Origin: Pseudomonas hunanensis
GTDB taxonomy: Bacteria > Pseudomonadota > Gammaproteobacteria > Pseudomonadales > Pseudomonadaceae
NCBI RefSeq assembly: GCF_013393325.1
Contig: NZ_QJRC01000080.1
Coordinates: 248,001-312,000, forward strand
DNA: 64,000 nucleotides
Direction of reading: 5' to 3'
The notes beneath the pieces were generated by a model. That model was not told the origin of the DNA. It saw only the letters and a program-made list of their open reading frames with translations, and searched no databases. Both the position numbers and the translations under genes were made by a program. This document shows positions 53,409 to 61,495 of this stretch, piece after piece. The stretch's first letter is position 1; every line of letters begins with the position of its first letter.

Positions 53409-54434
53409 TCAGCCAAGCAGCTCTTTCAGGCCCTGCAACTCCTGCTCGGTCACCGCCACCCCTTCCTCCTCGGCCACCTCCCGCTCGCGGTAACGCCGCT
53501 CGCCCGGCATGCGCGCCAGCCCTACGGCCTGCATCTGCTCCACCAGTTCACGGCTGCGCTGGGCAAACCGCTCGCCTTCGGCCTTGCTGGGGTCGATGAG
53601 GATGATCAGTTGCCCGGTCCACGGCGTCTTCGCCCCCGGGTGCCCCGACCAGTCGAACTCCCAGGAGAAGTGCCCGCCGGTCAACGCCGCCGCCAGCAAC
53701 TCGACCATCATCGAAAGCGCCGAGCCCTTGTGCCCGCCAAACGGCAGCAAGGCGCCGCCTTCCAGAATCGCCTTGGGCTCGGTGGTCGGTTCGCCATTGG
53801 CATCCACGCCCATGCCTTCAGGTAGCTGCTGGCCAGCCCGCGCAGCAATCTGCACGTCGCCATGGGCCATGGCGCTGGTGGCCATGTCGAAGACGATCGG
53901 GTCATGTTCGGCGCAAGGCGCGGCAAAAGCGATGGGGTTGGTGCCAAACAGTGGCTTGCGCGCGCCATGTGGCACCACGCAGGTCATGCTGTTGACCACG
54001 CTGAGGGCAACCAGGCCCTCTTCGGCGAACGGCTCTACATCCGGCCACAGCGCGGCGAAGTGGTGCGAGTTGTGGATTGCCAGCACGGCGATGCCGGCGT
54101 TGCGCGCCTTGGCCACCAACAGTTCTCGGGCCGCCGCCAGTGCCGGCTGGGCAAAACCACCCGCGGCATCGACACGCACATAACCAGCAGCCACGTCGCT
54201 AACCTTGGGTGTGGCCTGGCCATCGACCCAACCGCTGGCCAGGGTCGAAACATAACCGGGCATGCGGAACACCCCATGGCTATGAGCGCCATCACGCTGG
54301 GCGCTGGCGCAGTTGTGGGCCAGCACCCGAGCCACGGCCTCGCTGCAACCATGGCGCTGGAAGATGGCCTGCAGCAGGCCCTGCAGCTCGGAAAAGGGCA
54401 CGCGCACAATGGTGCTGGTGGAGGGTGCGGACAT
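53409..54434 (-). CDS. dpkA: Delta-1-piperideine-2-carboxylate / delta-1-pyrroline-2-carboxylate reductase (Ldh2 family)
   Basis: 341 residues of the malate/L-lactate dehydrogenase (Ldh2) fold, distinct from Rossmann enzymes. The segment QRDGAHSHGVFRMPGYVSTL carries the conserved catalytic His/Ser region, and FGTNPIAFAAPCAEHDPIVF, then GGHKGSALSMMVELLAAALT, bind NADPH. Relatives reduce the cyclic imines made from D-lysine or D-proline to pipecolate or proline. With amaC downstream and the divergent RpiR regulator, it is the D-lysine-to-L-pipecolate step. Start ATG 54434 follows AAGGAGC. Confidence 0.9.
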   Translation of the reverse strand: MSAPSTSTIVRVPFSELQGLLQAIFQRHGCSEAVARVLAHNCASAQRDGAHSHGVFRMPGYVSTLASGWVDGQATPKVSDVAAGYVRVDAAGGFAQPALAAARELLVAKARNAGIAVLAIHNSHHFAALWPDVEPFAEEGLVALSVVNSMTCVVPHGARKPLFGTNPIAFAAPCAEHDPIVFDMATSAMAHGDVQIAARAGQQLPEGMGVDANGEPTTEPKAILEGGALLPFGGHKGSALSMMVELLAAALTGGHFSWEFDWSGHPGAKTPWTGQLIILIDPSKAEGERFAQRSRELVEQMQAVGLARMPGERRYREREVAEEEGVAVTEQELQGLKELLG

Positions 54435-54496
54435 CTGAAGCTCCTTGTTGTTTTGGATTGGCTACAGCGTTGCAACGACAAAAACTTTCCTGCATG

Positions 54497-54531
54497 TGAC
54501 AGCAATCTGTCAAATGTTGACTTGATGACAG
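54497..54531. promoter_or_regulatory. Candidate RpiR operator in the dpkA/rpiR divergent promoter
   Basis: TGACAG-CAAT-CTGTCA (54497-54512) is a perfect 6-bp inverted repeat, and a third TGACAG occurs at 54526-54531. They lie 45-79 bases before the rpiR ATG and 62-97 bases from the dpkA ATG, a good place for a shared operator of the RpiR protein. Confidence 0.5.
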
Positions 54532-54575
54532 AAAACATTCATTTTCTTCCCAAGCCTTACCCCTGGAGCCGCAGC

Positions 54576-55448
54576 ATGAGCCAACCGATCAAGCAACGCC
54601 TGGAAAACAGCCTCGAAGGGGCCGCTGCCTCGGGTCGCAAGATCGCCACCTACATGCTCGCCAACCTGCACGAACTGCCGTTCCAGACTTCAGCCAGCAT
54701 TGCCGCCAAGCTGGGCGTCAGCGAATCGAGCGTCGGGCGGTTCTGCCGCTCATTGGGTTATGCCCACCTCAAGGCGCTTAAGCAAGACCTGCAGAACGAT
54801 CTTGGCGATGGCCCATGGCTGGTGGGTGATCGCCTGCAAGATTACCGCCAGAACCAGGACGCCAGTGACAACGCCGGCAGCCTGGAGCTGGAAATCGCCG
54901 CCTTGGTGCGCGTGCACGAATACCGCCAGAGCACGGCCTGGCACACCGTGGCGCAACGCCTGGCGAGCAAGCCCAGGGTGTTCATCGCCGGTTTCCAGAC
55001 CGAGCGTGGCATCGCCATGTGCATGAGCCACTTGCTGCAATACCTGCGCGATGGTGTGCAGCTGGTCGACATCAGCGCTGGGCACTTCGGCGAAGTGCTG
55101 CTGGGCCGCGCCGAAGACAGCGCCCTGGTGGTGTTCGAGGCGCGCCGCTATTCCCGCCACGCCCTGATGCTGTGCCAGAAGGCACGCGAGGCTGGCATTG
55201 CGGTCACCCTGGTGACCGACACCTTCTGTGACTGGGCCGATGCCAATGCCGACGAGGTGTTCCGCATCCCCACCGAGTTCAATCTGTTCTGGGAATCCAC
55301 CTCGACGATGCTGTCGTGGGTGCACCTGATGGTCAACGAGGTCTGCAAGAAGCTCGGGCCGGATGTTGAAAAACGCTTGGAAGCGACTGCCGCTCTACAT
55401 AACGAATTCGTCGGCTACACCTCGTGGTCGACGGGCAAACAACAATAG
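54576..55448 (+). CDS. RpiR-family transcriptional regulator (HTH plus SIS domain)
   Basis: 290 residues from the ATG at 54576. N-terminal HTH (about 1-80: ATYMLANLHELPFQTSASIA followed by AKLGVSESSVGRFCRSLGYA) and C-terminal SIS ligand domain (about 130-260: KPRVFIAGFQTERGIAMCMS; DSALVVFEARRYSRHALMLC). RpiR members usually sense phosphosugars, but related ones in Pseudomonas sit with D-amino acid genes, and this one divides dpkA-amaC from the ABC importer. It probably controls both sides. It ends 22 bases before the binding-protein gene, so the two may be cotranscribed. Confidence 0.9.
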   Translation: MSQPIKQRLENSLEGAAASGRKIATYMLANLHELPFQTSASIAAKLGVSESSVGRFCRSLGYAHLKALKQDLQNDLGDGPWLVGDRLQDYRQNQDASDNAGSLELEIAALVRVHEYRQSTAWHTVAQRLASKPRVFIAGFQTERGIAMCMSHLLQYLRDGVQLVDISAGHFGEVLLGRAEDSALVVFEARRYSRHALMLCQKAREAGIAVTLVTDTFCDWADANADEVFRIPTEFNLFWESTSTMLSWVHLMVNEVCKKLGPDVEKRLEATAALHNEFVGYTSWSTGKQQ

Positions 55449-55470
55449 CAAGAGTGCAATGAGGTGCGAG

Positions 55471-56223
55471 ATGAACAAGTCCATGGCCTTGGTGGGTGCG
55501 TGCGCCCTGCTGCTGGCGGGTGCCGCCAGTGCCGAAACCCTGCGTTTCGCCACGGAGGGTGCCTACCCGCCCTTCAACTATGTAGACGCCGATAACAAGC
55601 TGCATGGCTTCGATATCGACATCACCCATGCCCTGTGCGAACAGATGAAAGTGGAATGCACGCTGGTGGCCCAGGACTGGGAAGGCATCATCCCCGCCCT
55701 GATGGCACGCAAGTACGACGCAGTGGTGGCGTCAATGATCGACACCGAAGAGCGGCGCAAGAAAATCGCGTTCACCGACCACTACTACCGCACGCCACTG
55801 ACCGTTGCGGTGGCCAAGGACAGCAAGATCGACAGCGCCCAGACCGACTTTGTCGGCTACACCGTCGGCGCCCAGTCGTCCTCCACCCAGGCCATCTACG
55901 CCGAAGACGTGTATGGCAAGGCCGGTGCCGATGTGAAGCTGTACCCAACCATGGACGAGGCCAACGCGGACCTTGCCGCAGGCCGCCTGGACGGCGTGAT
56001 TGCCGACAAATTCCCGCTGCACGAGTGGATGAGCAAGAACGGCGGGGACTGCTGCAAGATCCTCGGCGATGTGGCCGACACCAAGGCCGATGCCGCCATT
56101 GCCGTGCGCAAGGACGACGAAGCCCTGCGCCAGCGCCTGAACACCGCGCTACAACAGATCGTGGCCAACGGCACCTACCAGAAGATCGCCAGCAAGTACT
56201 TTGCTTTCGATATCTACAACTGA
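55471..56223 (+). CDS. ABC transporter substrate-binding protein, polar/basic amino acid (HisJ/LAO type)
   Basis: 250 residues from the ATG at 55471, preceded by GAGGTG. Signal peptide MNKSMALVGACALLLAGAAS then A/ETLRF. The mature protein has the family fingerprints FATEGAYPPFNYVDADNKLH followed by GFDIDITHALCE and then VASMIDTEERRKKIAFTDHYY; the Asp/Glu and Arg positions bind the amino-acid backbone. Basic amino acids, including lysine, are typical ligands. First gene of a five-gene importer/oxidase operon; a REPIN separates it from the permeases. Confidence 0.93.
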   Translation: MNKSMALVGACALLLAGAASAETLRFATEGAYPPFNYVDADNKLHGFDIDITHALCEQMKVECTLVAQDWEGIIPALMARKYDAVVASMIDTEERRKKIAFTDHYYRTPLTVAVAKDSKIDSAQTDFVGYTVGAQSSSTQAIYAEDVYGKAGADVKLYPTMDEANADLAAGRLDGVIADKFPLHEWMSKNGGDCCKILGDVADTKADAAIAVRKDDEALRQRLNTALQQIVANGTYQKIASKYFAFDIYN

Positions 56224-56247
56224 TCTTCAGGAAACTGCGCAATCCCT

Positions 56248-56362
56248 GTAGGAGCGGCCTTGTGTCGCGATAGGGCCGCAAAGCGGCCCCGGCGTTCTTC
56301 GCGGCGAAGCTGAAAATGTGGGGGCGCTACGCACCCCTATCGCGACACAAGGCCGCTCCTAC
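56248..56362. repeat. REPIN with perfect 26-bp terminal arms
   Basis: The first 26 bases (56248-56273, starting GTAGGAGCGGCCTTGTGTCG) are the exact reverse complement of the last 26 (56337-56362, ending CCGCTCCTAC). Inside lie two REP stems (GGGCCGCAAAGCGGCCC and GGGGGCGCTACGCACCCC). It lies within the operon, between the binding protein and the first permease, where it may stabilise the upstream mRNA and lower permease expression. Confidence 0.9.
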
Positions 56363-56396
56363 AAAGAGACCGCGTTGCCCATCTTAGGGGTTCGTC

Positions 56397-57116
56397 ATGC
56401 TCGATCAATTGTCCTTGCTGTCCTTCGCCAGCGGAGGCTGGGGCCAGGCGTTGCTGGCCGGCGCGCTGGTTACCGTTTCCCTGGCCCTGGCCTGCCTGCC
56501 CATCGGCCTGCCACTGGGCCTGGTGGTCGCCCTGGCGGCGCGCTCGCGCAAGCGCCTGCCACGGGCCTGGGCCACTACCTTTTCAACCGTGTTTCGCGGC
56601 CTGCCCGAGCTGCTGACCTTGCTGATCATCTATTACGGCTGCCAGATCGCCGCGCAGAAGATCCTCGCCGCCATGGGCTACGAGGGTGAATTCCTGATCA
56701 ACACCTTCCTCGCCGCGATGATTGCCTTCAGCCTGGTATTTGCCGCGTTTTCCAGCGAGATCTGGCTGGCGGCCTTCAAGACCCTGCCCAAGGGCCAGCT
56801 GGAAGCCTGCTCGGCCTTGGGCCTGAGCAAGCGCACCGGGTTCTTCAAGGTGCTGCTGCCACAACTGACCCGCATCGCCCTGCCCGGCCTTTCCAACAAT
56901 TGGCTGTCGCTGCTCAAGGACACCTCGCTGGTGTCGACCATCTCACTGGTCGACCTGATGCGCCAGACCAACCTGGCGGTCAGCGTGACCAAGGAGCCGA
57001 TGTTCTTCTACGGCGTCGCCTGCCTGGGTTACCTGCTGTTCGCGGCACTGTCCGGGCGCGTGTTCGCCTACATCGAACGGCGTAGCAACCGCCACCTGCT
57101 AGGAGCACGCGCATGA
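56397..57116 (+). CDS. Amino acid ABC transporter permease (HisQ type)
   Basis: 239 residues with about five helices. The loop FSSEIWLAAFKTLPKGQLEA followed by CSALGLSKRTGFFKVLLPQL is the EAA motif that docks on the ATPase. It pairs with the second permease, whose start overlaps its stop by 4 bases (ATGA), to form a heterodimeric channel for the amino acid delivered by the binding protein. Start ATG 56397. Confidence 0.93.
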   Translation: MLDQLSLLSFASGGWGQALLAGALVTVSLALACLPIGLPLGLVVALAARSRKRLPRAWATTFSTVFRGLPELLTLLIIYYGCQIAAQKILAAMGYEGEFLINTFLAAMIAFSLVFAAFSSEIWLAAFKTLPKGQLEACSALGLSKRTGFFKVLLPQLTRIALPGLSNNWLSLLKDTSLVSTISLVDLMRQTNLAVSVTKEPMFFYGVACLGYLLFAALSGRVFAYIERRSNRHLLGARA

Positions 57117-57823
57117 GCCTCGATCAACTGCTGGCGCTGGTACTCGACCCCGACCTGCTGGAGCGCTACGGCCCACGCTTTCTCGACGGTTTGCTGGTAA
57201 CTGCCAAACTGGTGGCCATTTCCTTCACCCTGGGCGCCGTGCTCGGCCTGCTGCTGGCCCTGGCACGCATGTCGCGCAGCCTGGTGCTGCAGCGCATGGC
57301 CGCCGGTTACGTGTACTTCTTCCGCGGCTCGCCACTGCTGGCGCAGCTGTTCCTGCTGTATTACGGGCTGGGCTCGCTCAAGGGCTTCTGGCAGGACGTC
57401 GGCCTGTGGTGGTTCTTCCGCGAGGCGTGGTTCTGCACCTTGCTGGCGTTCACCCTGAACACCGCCGCCTATCAAGCCGAGATCTTCCGCGGCAGCCTGA
57501 TGGCCGTTGCGCCCGGCCAGCATGAGGCGGCACGGGCGCTGAACCTGAAACGCTCGACCACCTTCTTCAAGGTGATCTTGCCGCAGTCGCTGCTCGTGGC
57601 CATCGGCCCACTGGGCAACGAACTGATCCTGATGATCAAGGCCAGCGCGATTGCCTCGCTGGTGACCATCTACGACCTGATGGGCGTGACCAAACTGGCC
57701 TTCTCGCGCAGTTTCGACTTCCAGATCTACCTGTGGGCGGCCGTGCTCTACCTGGTGATCGTCGAGCTGGTAAGGCGCCTGCTGAAACACTTGGAAGGCC
57801 GCTTGGGCCGCCACCTGAACTGA
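57113..57823 (+). CDS. Amino acid ABC transporter permease (HisM type)
   Basis: 236 residues, five helices. EAA motif: YQAEIFRGSLMAVAPGQHEA followed by ARALNLKRSTTFFKVILPQS. Together with the HisQ-like neighbour it forms the transmembrane part of the importer. Seventeen bases separate it from the amino acid dehydrogenase gene. Inner membrane. Confidence 0.93.
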   Translation: MSLDQLLALVLDPDLLERYGPRFLDGLLVTAKLVAISFTLGAVLGLLLALARMSRSLVLQRMAAGYVYFFRGSPLLAQLFLLYYGLGSLKGFWQDVGLWWFFREAWFCTLLAFTLNTAAYQAEIFRGSLMAVAPGQHEAARALNLKRSTTFFKVILPQSLLVAIGPLGNELILMIKASAIASLVTIYDLMGVTKLAFSRSFDFQIYLWAAVLYLVIVELVRRLLKHLEGRLGRHLN

Positions 57824-57839
57824 CCGAAGGATACGTTCC

Positions 57840-59084
57840 ATGCATTGCCAGACCCTTGTCCTCGGCGCCGGTATCGTCGGCGTCAGCACCGCCCTGCACC
57901 TGCAGGCCCGCGGGCGCCAGGTGATTCTGATCGACCGCGACGAACCGGGCAGCGGCACCAGCCACGGCAACGCCGGGCTGATCGAGCGCTCCAGCGTCAT
58001 CCCCTACGCCTTCCCCCGGCAACTGGGCGCGCTGCTGCGCTATGGCCTGAACCGCCAGCCCGATGTGCGCTACAGCCTGGCGCACCTGCCCAAGGTCGCA
58101 CCGTGGCTGTGGCGCTACTGGCGCCAGTCGGCGCCCGGCCGCCTGGCCGGGGCCGCCGCCGATATGCTGCCGCTGGTACAACGCTGCGTCGAAGAACACG
58201 ACGCGCTGATCGAAGCGGCCGGCCTTGAAGGGCTGGTGCAGGCCAAAGGCTGGATCGAAGTGTTCCGCGACCCTGCGCTGTTCGAGCAGGCCAAAACTGA
58301 CGCCAAGGGCCTGAGCCGCTACGGCTTGCAGTTCGAGATACTCGAATGCGGGCAACTGCAGGCACGCGAGCACCAGTTGGACGCCACCGTGGTCGGTGGC
58401 ATTCATTGGCTCGACCCAAAGACCGTGAACAACCCCGGCGCCCTCACCCGTGGCTATGCCGCGCTGTTCCTGCAGCGCGGCGGGCAGTTCCTGCATGGCG
58501 ATGCGCGCAGCCTGCGCCAAGCCAACGGCCAGTGGCGGGTAGAAAGCCGTCGTGGCCCGGTTACCGCCGACGAGGTGGTGGCCTGCCTCGGCCCGCAGTC
58601 GGCGGACCTGTTCAGCGGCCTGGGCTATCAGATTCCGCTGGCGATCAAACGTGGCTACCACATGCACTACAGCACCCGCGACGGCGCACAGTTGGAGCAC
58701 TCGATCTGCGATACCCAGGGCGGCTACGTGCTGGCGCCGATGGCGCGCGGTGTACGCCTGACCACCGGCATCGAGTTCGACGCAGCCGGGGCGCCTGGCA
58801 ACCAGATCCAGCTGGGCCGTTGCGAAGCCTTGGCGCGCAAGCTGTTCCCGGCCCTCGGCGAGCGGCTGGACGACACCCCATGGCTGGGCCGTCGCCCGTG
58901 CCTGCCCGACATGCGCCCGGTGATCGGCCCGGCACCGCGCCACCCGGGGCTGTGGTTCAACTTTGGCCACGCCCACCACGGCCTCACCCTGGGCCCGGTC
59001 AGCGGCCGGCTATTGGCCGAACTGCTCACTGGCGAGCGCCCCTTCACCGACCCCGCGCCCTACAGCGCGACCCGTTTCGACTGA
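57840..59084 (+). CDS. amaD: D-amino acid dehydrogenase/oxidase, FAD-dependent (DadA-like; probable AmaD)
   Basis: 414 residues of the DAO/DadA fold. FAD GxGxxG at the N-terminus (LVLGAGIVGVSTALHLQARG), the DxGxxG-like segment SGTSHGNAGLIERSSVIPYA and the C-terminal LWFNFGHAHHGLTLGPVSGR are typical. It oxidises a D-amino acid to the 2-keto acid, passing electrons to the respiratory chain. With the importer, dpkA and amaC around it, D-lysine is the likely substrate and the product would cyclise to piperideine-2-carboxylate for DpkA. The symbol follows my recollection of P. putida. Confidence 0.88.
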   Translation: MHCQTLVLGAGIVGVSTALHLQARGRQVILIDRDEPGSGTSHGNAGLIERSSVIPYAFPRQLGALLRYGLNRQPDVRYSLAHLPKVAPWLWRYWRQSAPGRLAGAAADMLPLVQRCVEEHDALIEAAGLEGLVQAKGWIEVFRDPALFEQAKTDAKGLSRYGLQFEILECGQLQAREHQLDATVVGGIHWLDPKTVNNPGALTRGYAALFLQRGGQFLHGDARSLRQANGQWRVESRRGPVTADEVVACLGPQSADLFSGLGYQIPLAIKRGYHMHYSTRDGAQLEHSICDTQGGYVLAPMARGVRLTTGIEFDAAGAPGNQIQLGRCEALARKLFPALGERLDDTPWLGRRPCLPDMRPVIGPAPRHPGLWFNFGHAHHGLTLGPVSGRLLAELLTGERPFTDPAPYSATRFD

Positions 59085-59106
59085 ACCCACGCGGGAGAAA
59101 AACAAC

Positions 59107-59889
59107 ATGACCGCACCACTGAGCCTTGCCACCCTTGCCCCCGAACCCGACCCGCGCCCGGTGCTGATCCGTATCGAAGGCCTGAACAAGCATTACGGCG
59201 CCTTCCACGTGCTGCGTGACATTGACCTGCAGGTGCGCGAAGGCGAACGCATCGTGCTGTGCGGGCCCTCCGGCTCGGGCAAGTCGACCCTGATCCGCTG
59301 CATCAACCGCCTGGAGATTGCCCAGCAGGGCAGCATCCAGGTGGATGGCATCGACCTGTCAGCCACCACGCGCGAGGCCGCGCAGGTGCGCAGCGACATC
59401 GGCATGGTGTTCCAGCATTTCAACTTGTTTCCACACATGAGCGTGCTCGACAACTGCCTGCTGGCCCCCACCAGCGTGCGCGGGCTGTCACGCAAGGACG
59501 CCGAGGAGCGGGCACGCATGTACCTGAGCAAGGTCGGCATCGAAAGCCAGGCGCACAAGTACCCCAGCCAGTTGTCCGGTGGCCAGCAGCAGCGCGTGGC
59601 CATCGCCCGGGCGCTGTGCATGAAGCCACGGATCATGCTGTTCGACGAGCCTACTTCGGCGCTGGACCCGGAAATGGTCGCCGAGGTGCTGGATGTGCTG
59701 GTGCAGTTGGCCGGCACGGGCATGACCATGCTGTGCGTCACCCACGAAATGGGCTTTGCCCGGCAGGTAGCCGAGCGCGTGCTGTTCCTTGAGGGTGGGC
59801 AGATCATCGAAGACAACCCGCCGCAGGTGTTCTTCAACCAGCCGCGCACCGAGCGGGCCAAGGCGTTTCTGGCGCAGATACTGCACTGA
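59107..59889 (+). CDS. Amino acid ABC transporter ATP-binding protein
   Basis: 260 residues from the ATG at 59107. Walker A GPSGSGKST, Q-loop FQHFNLFPHM, signature LSGGQQQR, Walker B IMLFDEPTSALD and the H-loop His in CVTHEMGF are all intact. The family is HisP/GlnQ. A 40-residue N-terminal extension rich in Pro/Glu precedes the NBD. It powers the HisQM-like permease pair. Last gene of the importer operon before a REPIN. Confidence 0.95.
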   Translation: MTAPLSLATLAPEPDPRPVLIRIEGLNKHYGAFHVLRDIDLQVREGERIVLCGPSGSGKSTLIRCINRLEIAQQGSIQVDGIDLSATTREAAQVRSDIGMVFQHFNLFPHMSVLDNCLLAPTSVRGLSRKDAEERARMYLSKVGIESQAHKYPSQLSGGQQQRVAIARALCMKPRIMLFDEPTSALDPEMVAEVLDVLVQLAGTGMTMLCVTHEMGFARQVAERVLFLEGGQIIEDNPPQVFFNQPRTERAKAFLAQILH

Positions 59890-59904
59890 ATGGAGGTCTG
59901 ATGC

Positions 59905-60020
59905 GTGTGGGAGCGGCTTTGCGTCGCAAAAGGGCTGCGCAGCAGCCCCAGCAATGTGCATCAGTGCTGAAATCCGGGGCCGCTTTGCGGCCCTTTCGCG
60001 ACACAAGGCCGCTCCTGCAA
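59905..60020. repeat. REPIN (inverted REP pair)
   Basis: GTGTGGGAGCGGCTTTGCGT followed by CGCAAAAGGGCTGCGCAGCAGCCCC, a short spacer, then GGGGCCGCTTTGCGGCCCTT followed by TCGCGACACAAGGCCGCTCCTGCA. The arms are complementary with a few mismatches, and the layout matches the copies at 40.5 and 56.3 kb. It sits just after the importer operon and may act as its 3' boundary. Confidence 0.85.
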
Positions 60021-60190
60021 GGACCGCGCTTGCCTCGAGCGCCTTGCTCATTGCACCGCTGCAAAGACCCAACTGCATCGTTAAATATTATTGACCAACG
60101 CCCCCGCCAAACCCACGCCACCACAGGCCCGCATCGGTTTCAGCCCCCAAAAACCGGCGCATCCCCCGCATTAAAGCCCTCTTCCGTCGT

Positions 60191-60223
60191 TTGACATATC
60201 GAACGGCTCTGGCAAGCTATCTA
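60191..60223 (+). promoter_or_regulatory. Possible sigma-70 promoter of the amidotransferase gene
   Basis: A consensus TTGACA (60191-60196) is followed at 17-21 bases by AAGCTATCTA. The -35 is perfect, the -10 is poor. A leader of about 120 bases would separate it from the ATG. Between 60021 and 60190 nothing further is clear. Confidence 0.4.
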
Positions 60224-60318
60224 CATGCCCCGACCGGAATCGTCGCCTCTGACGAGCCGGCAGTGCTCGGGGCTACAGGCAGCACCCAGAGCCCCGCGCC
60301 GTGCGCCTGCACAACAAC

Positions 60319-60335
60319 GACAGGTTGAACCTGTC
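60319..60335. promoter_or_regulatory. Perfect 17-bp palindrome next to the ribosome site
   Basis: GACAGGTT-G-AACCTGTC (60319-60326 and 60328-60335) is a perfect palindrome with a single central base, ending two bases before the AAGGTG ribosome site of the amidotransferase gene. With a one-base loop it is a poor RNA hairpin, so a protein operator is more likely. Confidence 0.5.
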
Positions 60336-60347
60336 CCAAGGTGACAT

Positions 60348-61157
60348 ATGTCCAACAGCAACATTGGCAACAAGCAACCTTCCCTGCGCAAACCCGTCGT
60401 CCTGATGACCATGGGCAGCCAAGAGCGCAAAGGCCATGACTATCAGGTCATGACCCACAAATACATCACCCCGCTGGTCGAGTTTTCCGATTGCCTCCCG
60501 GTACTGGTGCCCACCTGCTGCGGCATTGAAGACCTCGAGACCTACCTGGACATGGCCGACGGCGTGTACCTGACGGGCGCTGGCAGCAACATCGACCCGG
60601 CCCTGTATGGCCAGGAAAATGAAACCCCAGGCAAGGGCCAGGACCAGAACCGCGACCTGTTCGACATCCCACTGGTCAAGGCGGCGATCAAGCGTGGCCT
60701 GCCAATCTTCGGCATTTGCCGTGGCATGCAGGAAATCAACGTGGCCCTGGGTGGCGACATCTACCAGAAGGTCTACGCCGAGCCTGGCTTCAATGACCAC
60801 CGGGAAAACCCGGAAGACCCGGTTGAAGTGCAGTACGCCCAAGTACATGGGGTGAAGATCCAGCCGGGCAGCTGGCTGCGTGACACCCTGGGTACCGACG
60901 AGATTCGCGTCAACTCGCTGCATGGCCAGGGCCTGCACAAGCTCGGCGCCGGTATCGAAGCTATCGCCCATGCCGAAGATGGCCTGGTTGAAGCGATTCA
61001 CGCGCCGAGCATTTCGCCGTTCCTGTTCGCCGTACAGTGGCACCCAGAATGGCAAGCGGCGAAGAACCCTGATTCGATCAAGATCTTCCAGGCTTTCGGC
61101 GATGCCTGCCGAGCCCAGGTACGCAAGGCGCAGGTCAAGCGCCAGCACGCTGCCTGA
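60348..61157 (+). CDS. Class I glutamine amidotransferase-like hydrolase (gamma-glutamyl hydrolase/PuuD type)
   Basis: 269 residues, peptidase C26 family. Nucleophile Cys124 lies in GICRGMQEIN, and the His232/Glu234 pair is in QWHPEW, so the catalytic triad is complete. Members include PuuD, which removes gamma-glutamyl groups from GABA; the sequence SNIDPALYGQE is typical. It stands between the D-lysine importer unit and the galactarate genes with its own promoter and palindrome, so its substrate could be a gamma-glutamylated amine or amino acid. Confidence 0.9.
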   Translation: MSNSNIGNKQPSLRKPVVLMTMGSQERKGHDYQVMTHKYITPLVEFSDCLPVLVPTCCGIEDLETYLDMADGVYLTGAGSNIDPALYGQENETPGKGQDQNRDLFDIPLVKAAIKRGLPIFGICRGMQEINVALGGDIYQKVYAEPGFNDHRENPEDPVEVQYAQVHGVKIQPGSWLRDTLGTDEIRVNSLHGQGLHKLGAGIEAIAHAEDGLVEAIHAPSISPFLFAVQWHPEWQAAKNPDSIKIFQAFGDACRAQVRKAQVKRQHAA

Positions 61158-61495
61158 CATTCAGTTTCCTCTGCTTTGATCGCGGGGCGGCGCAAGGTCG
61201 CCCCCGTTTCCCCGGTCACCCTCTGCTGGTCCCAGAACACTTCCCGTGGAATCGGGCGGCGGGCTCGTGCCTGTCTCCGCGATCGTTTTTTACCCCTTCC
61301 CACCTAAGAGATACGATGACCAACATGCGGTCGCCGTGTCATTTTTAGCGCCTGCGAGATCGAGCGGCGCCCCCTCCAGACCGGCGCACACAAATTTTTC
61401 TGCAAGGAGGGCTAGTCATCGCTTAAGTTGTACGATAACTTACCTCTAACGCAGAACAACACCCTTCACCCAAGCGCCACAGGATGCCAACAACA
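61158..61495. promoter_or_regulatory. 338-bp upstream region of kdgD, with operator-like palindrome
   Basis: No gene. Near its start GGGGCG...CGCCCC (61184-61204) is a weak hairpin that may end the amidotransferase transcript. Close to the kdgD start, AAGTTGTACGATAACTT (61425-61441) is a 17-bp palindrome with 5-bp perfect arms, 54-70 bases before the ATG. It resembles GntR/FadR-type operators and sits where a repressor of aldarate genes would act. The middle (61205-61424) shows no motif I trust. Confidence 0.5.

Noticed and set aside
60191..60223. The 60.1-60.35 kb leader as a riboswitch
   Set aside because: It has several GC-rich stretches and a palindrome but no recognisable riboswitch core; the palindrome has a one-base centre and suits a DNA operator better.
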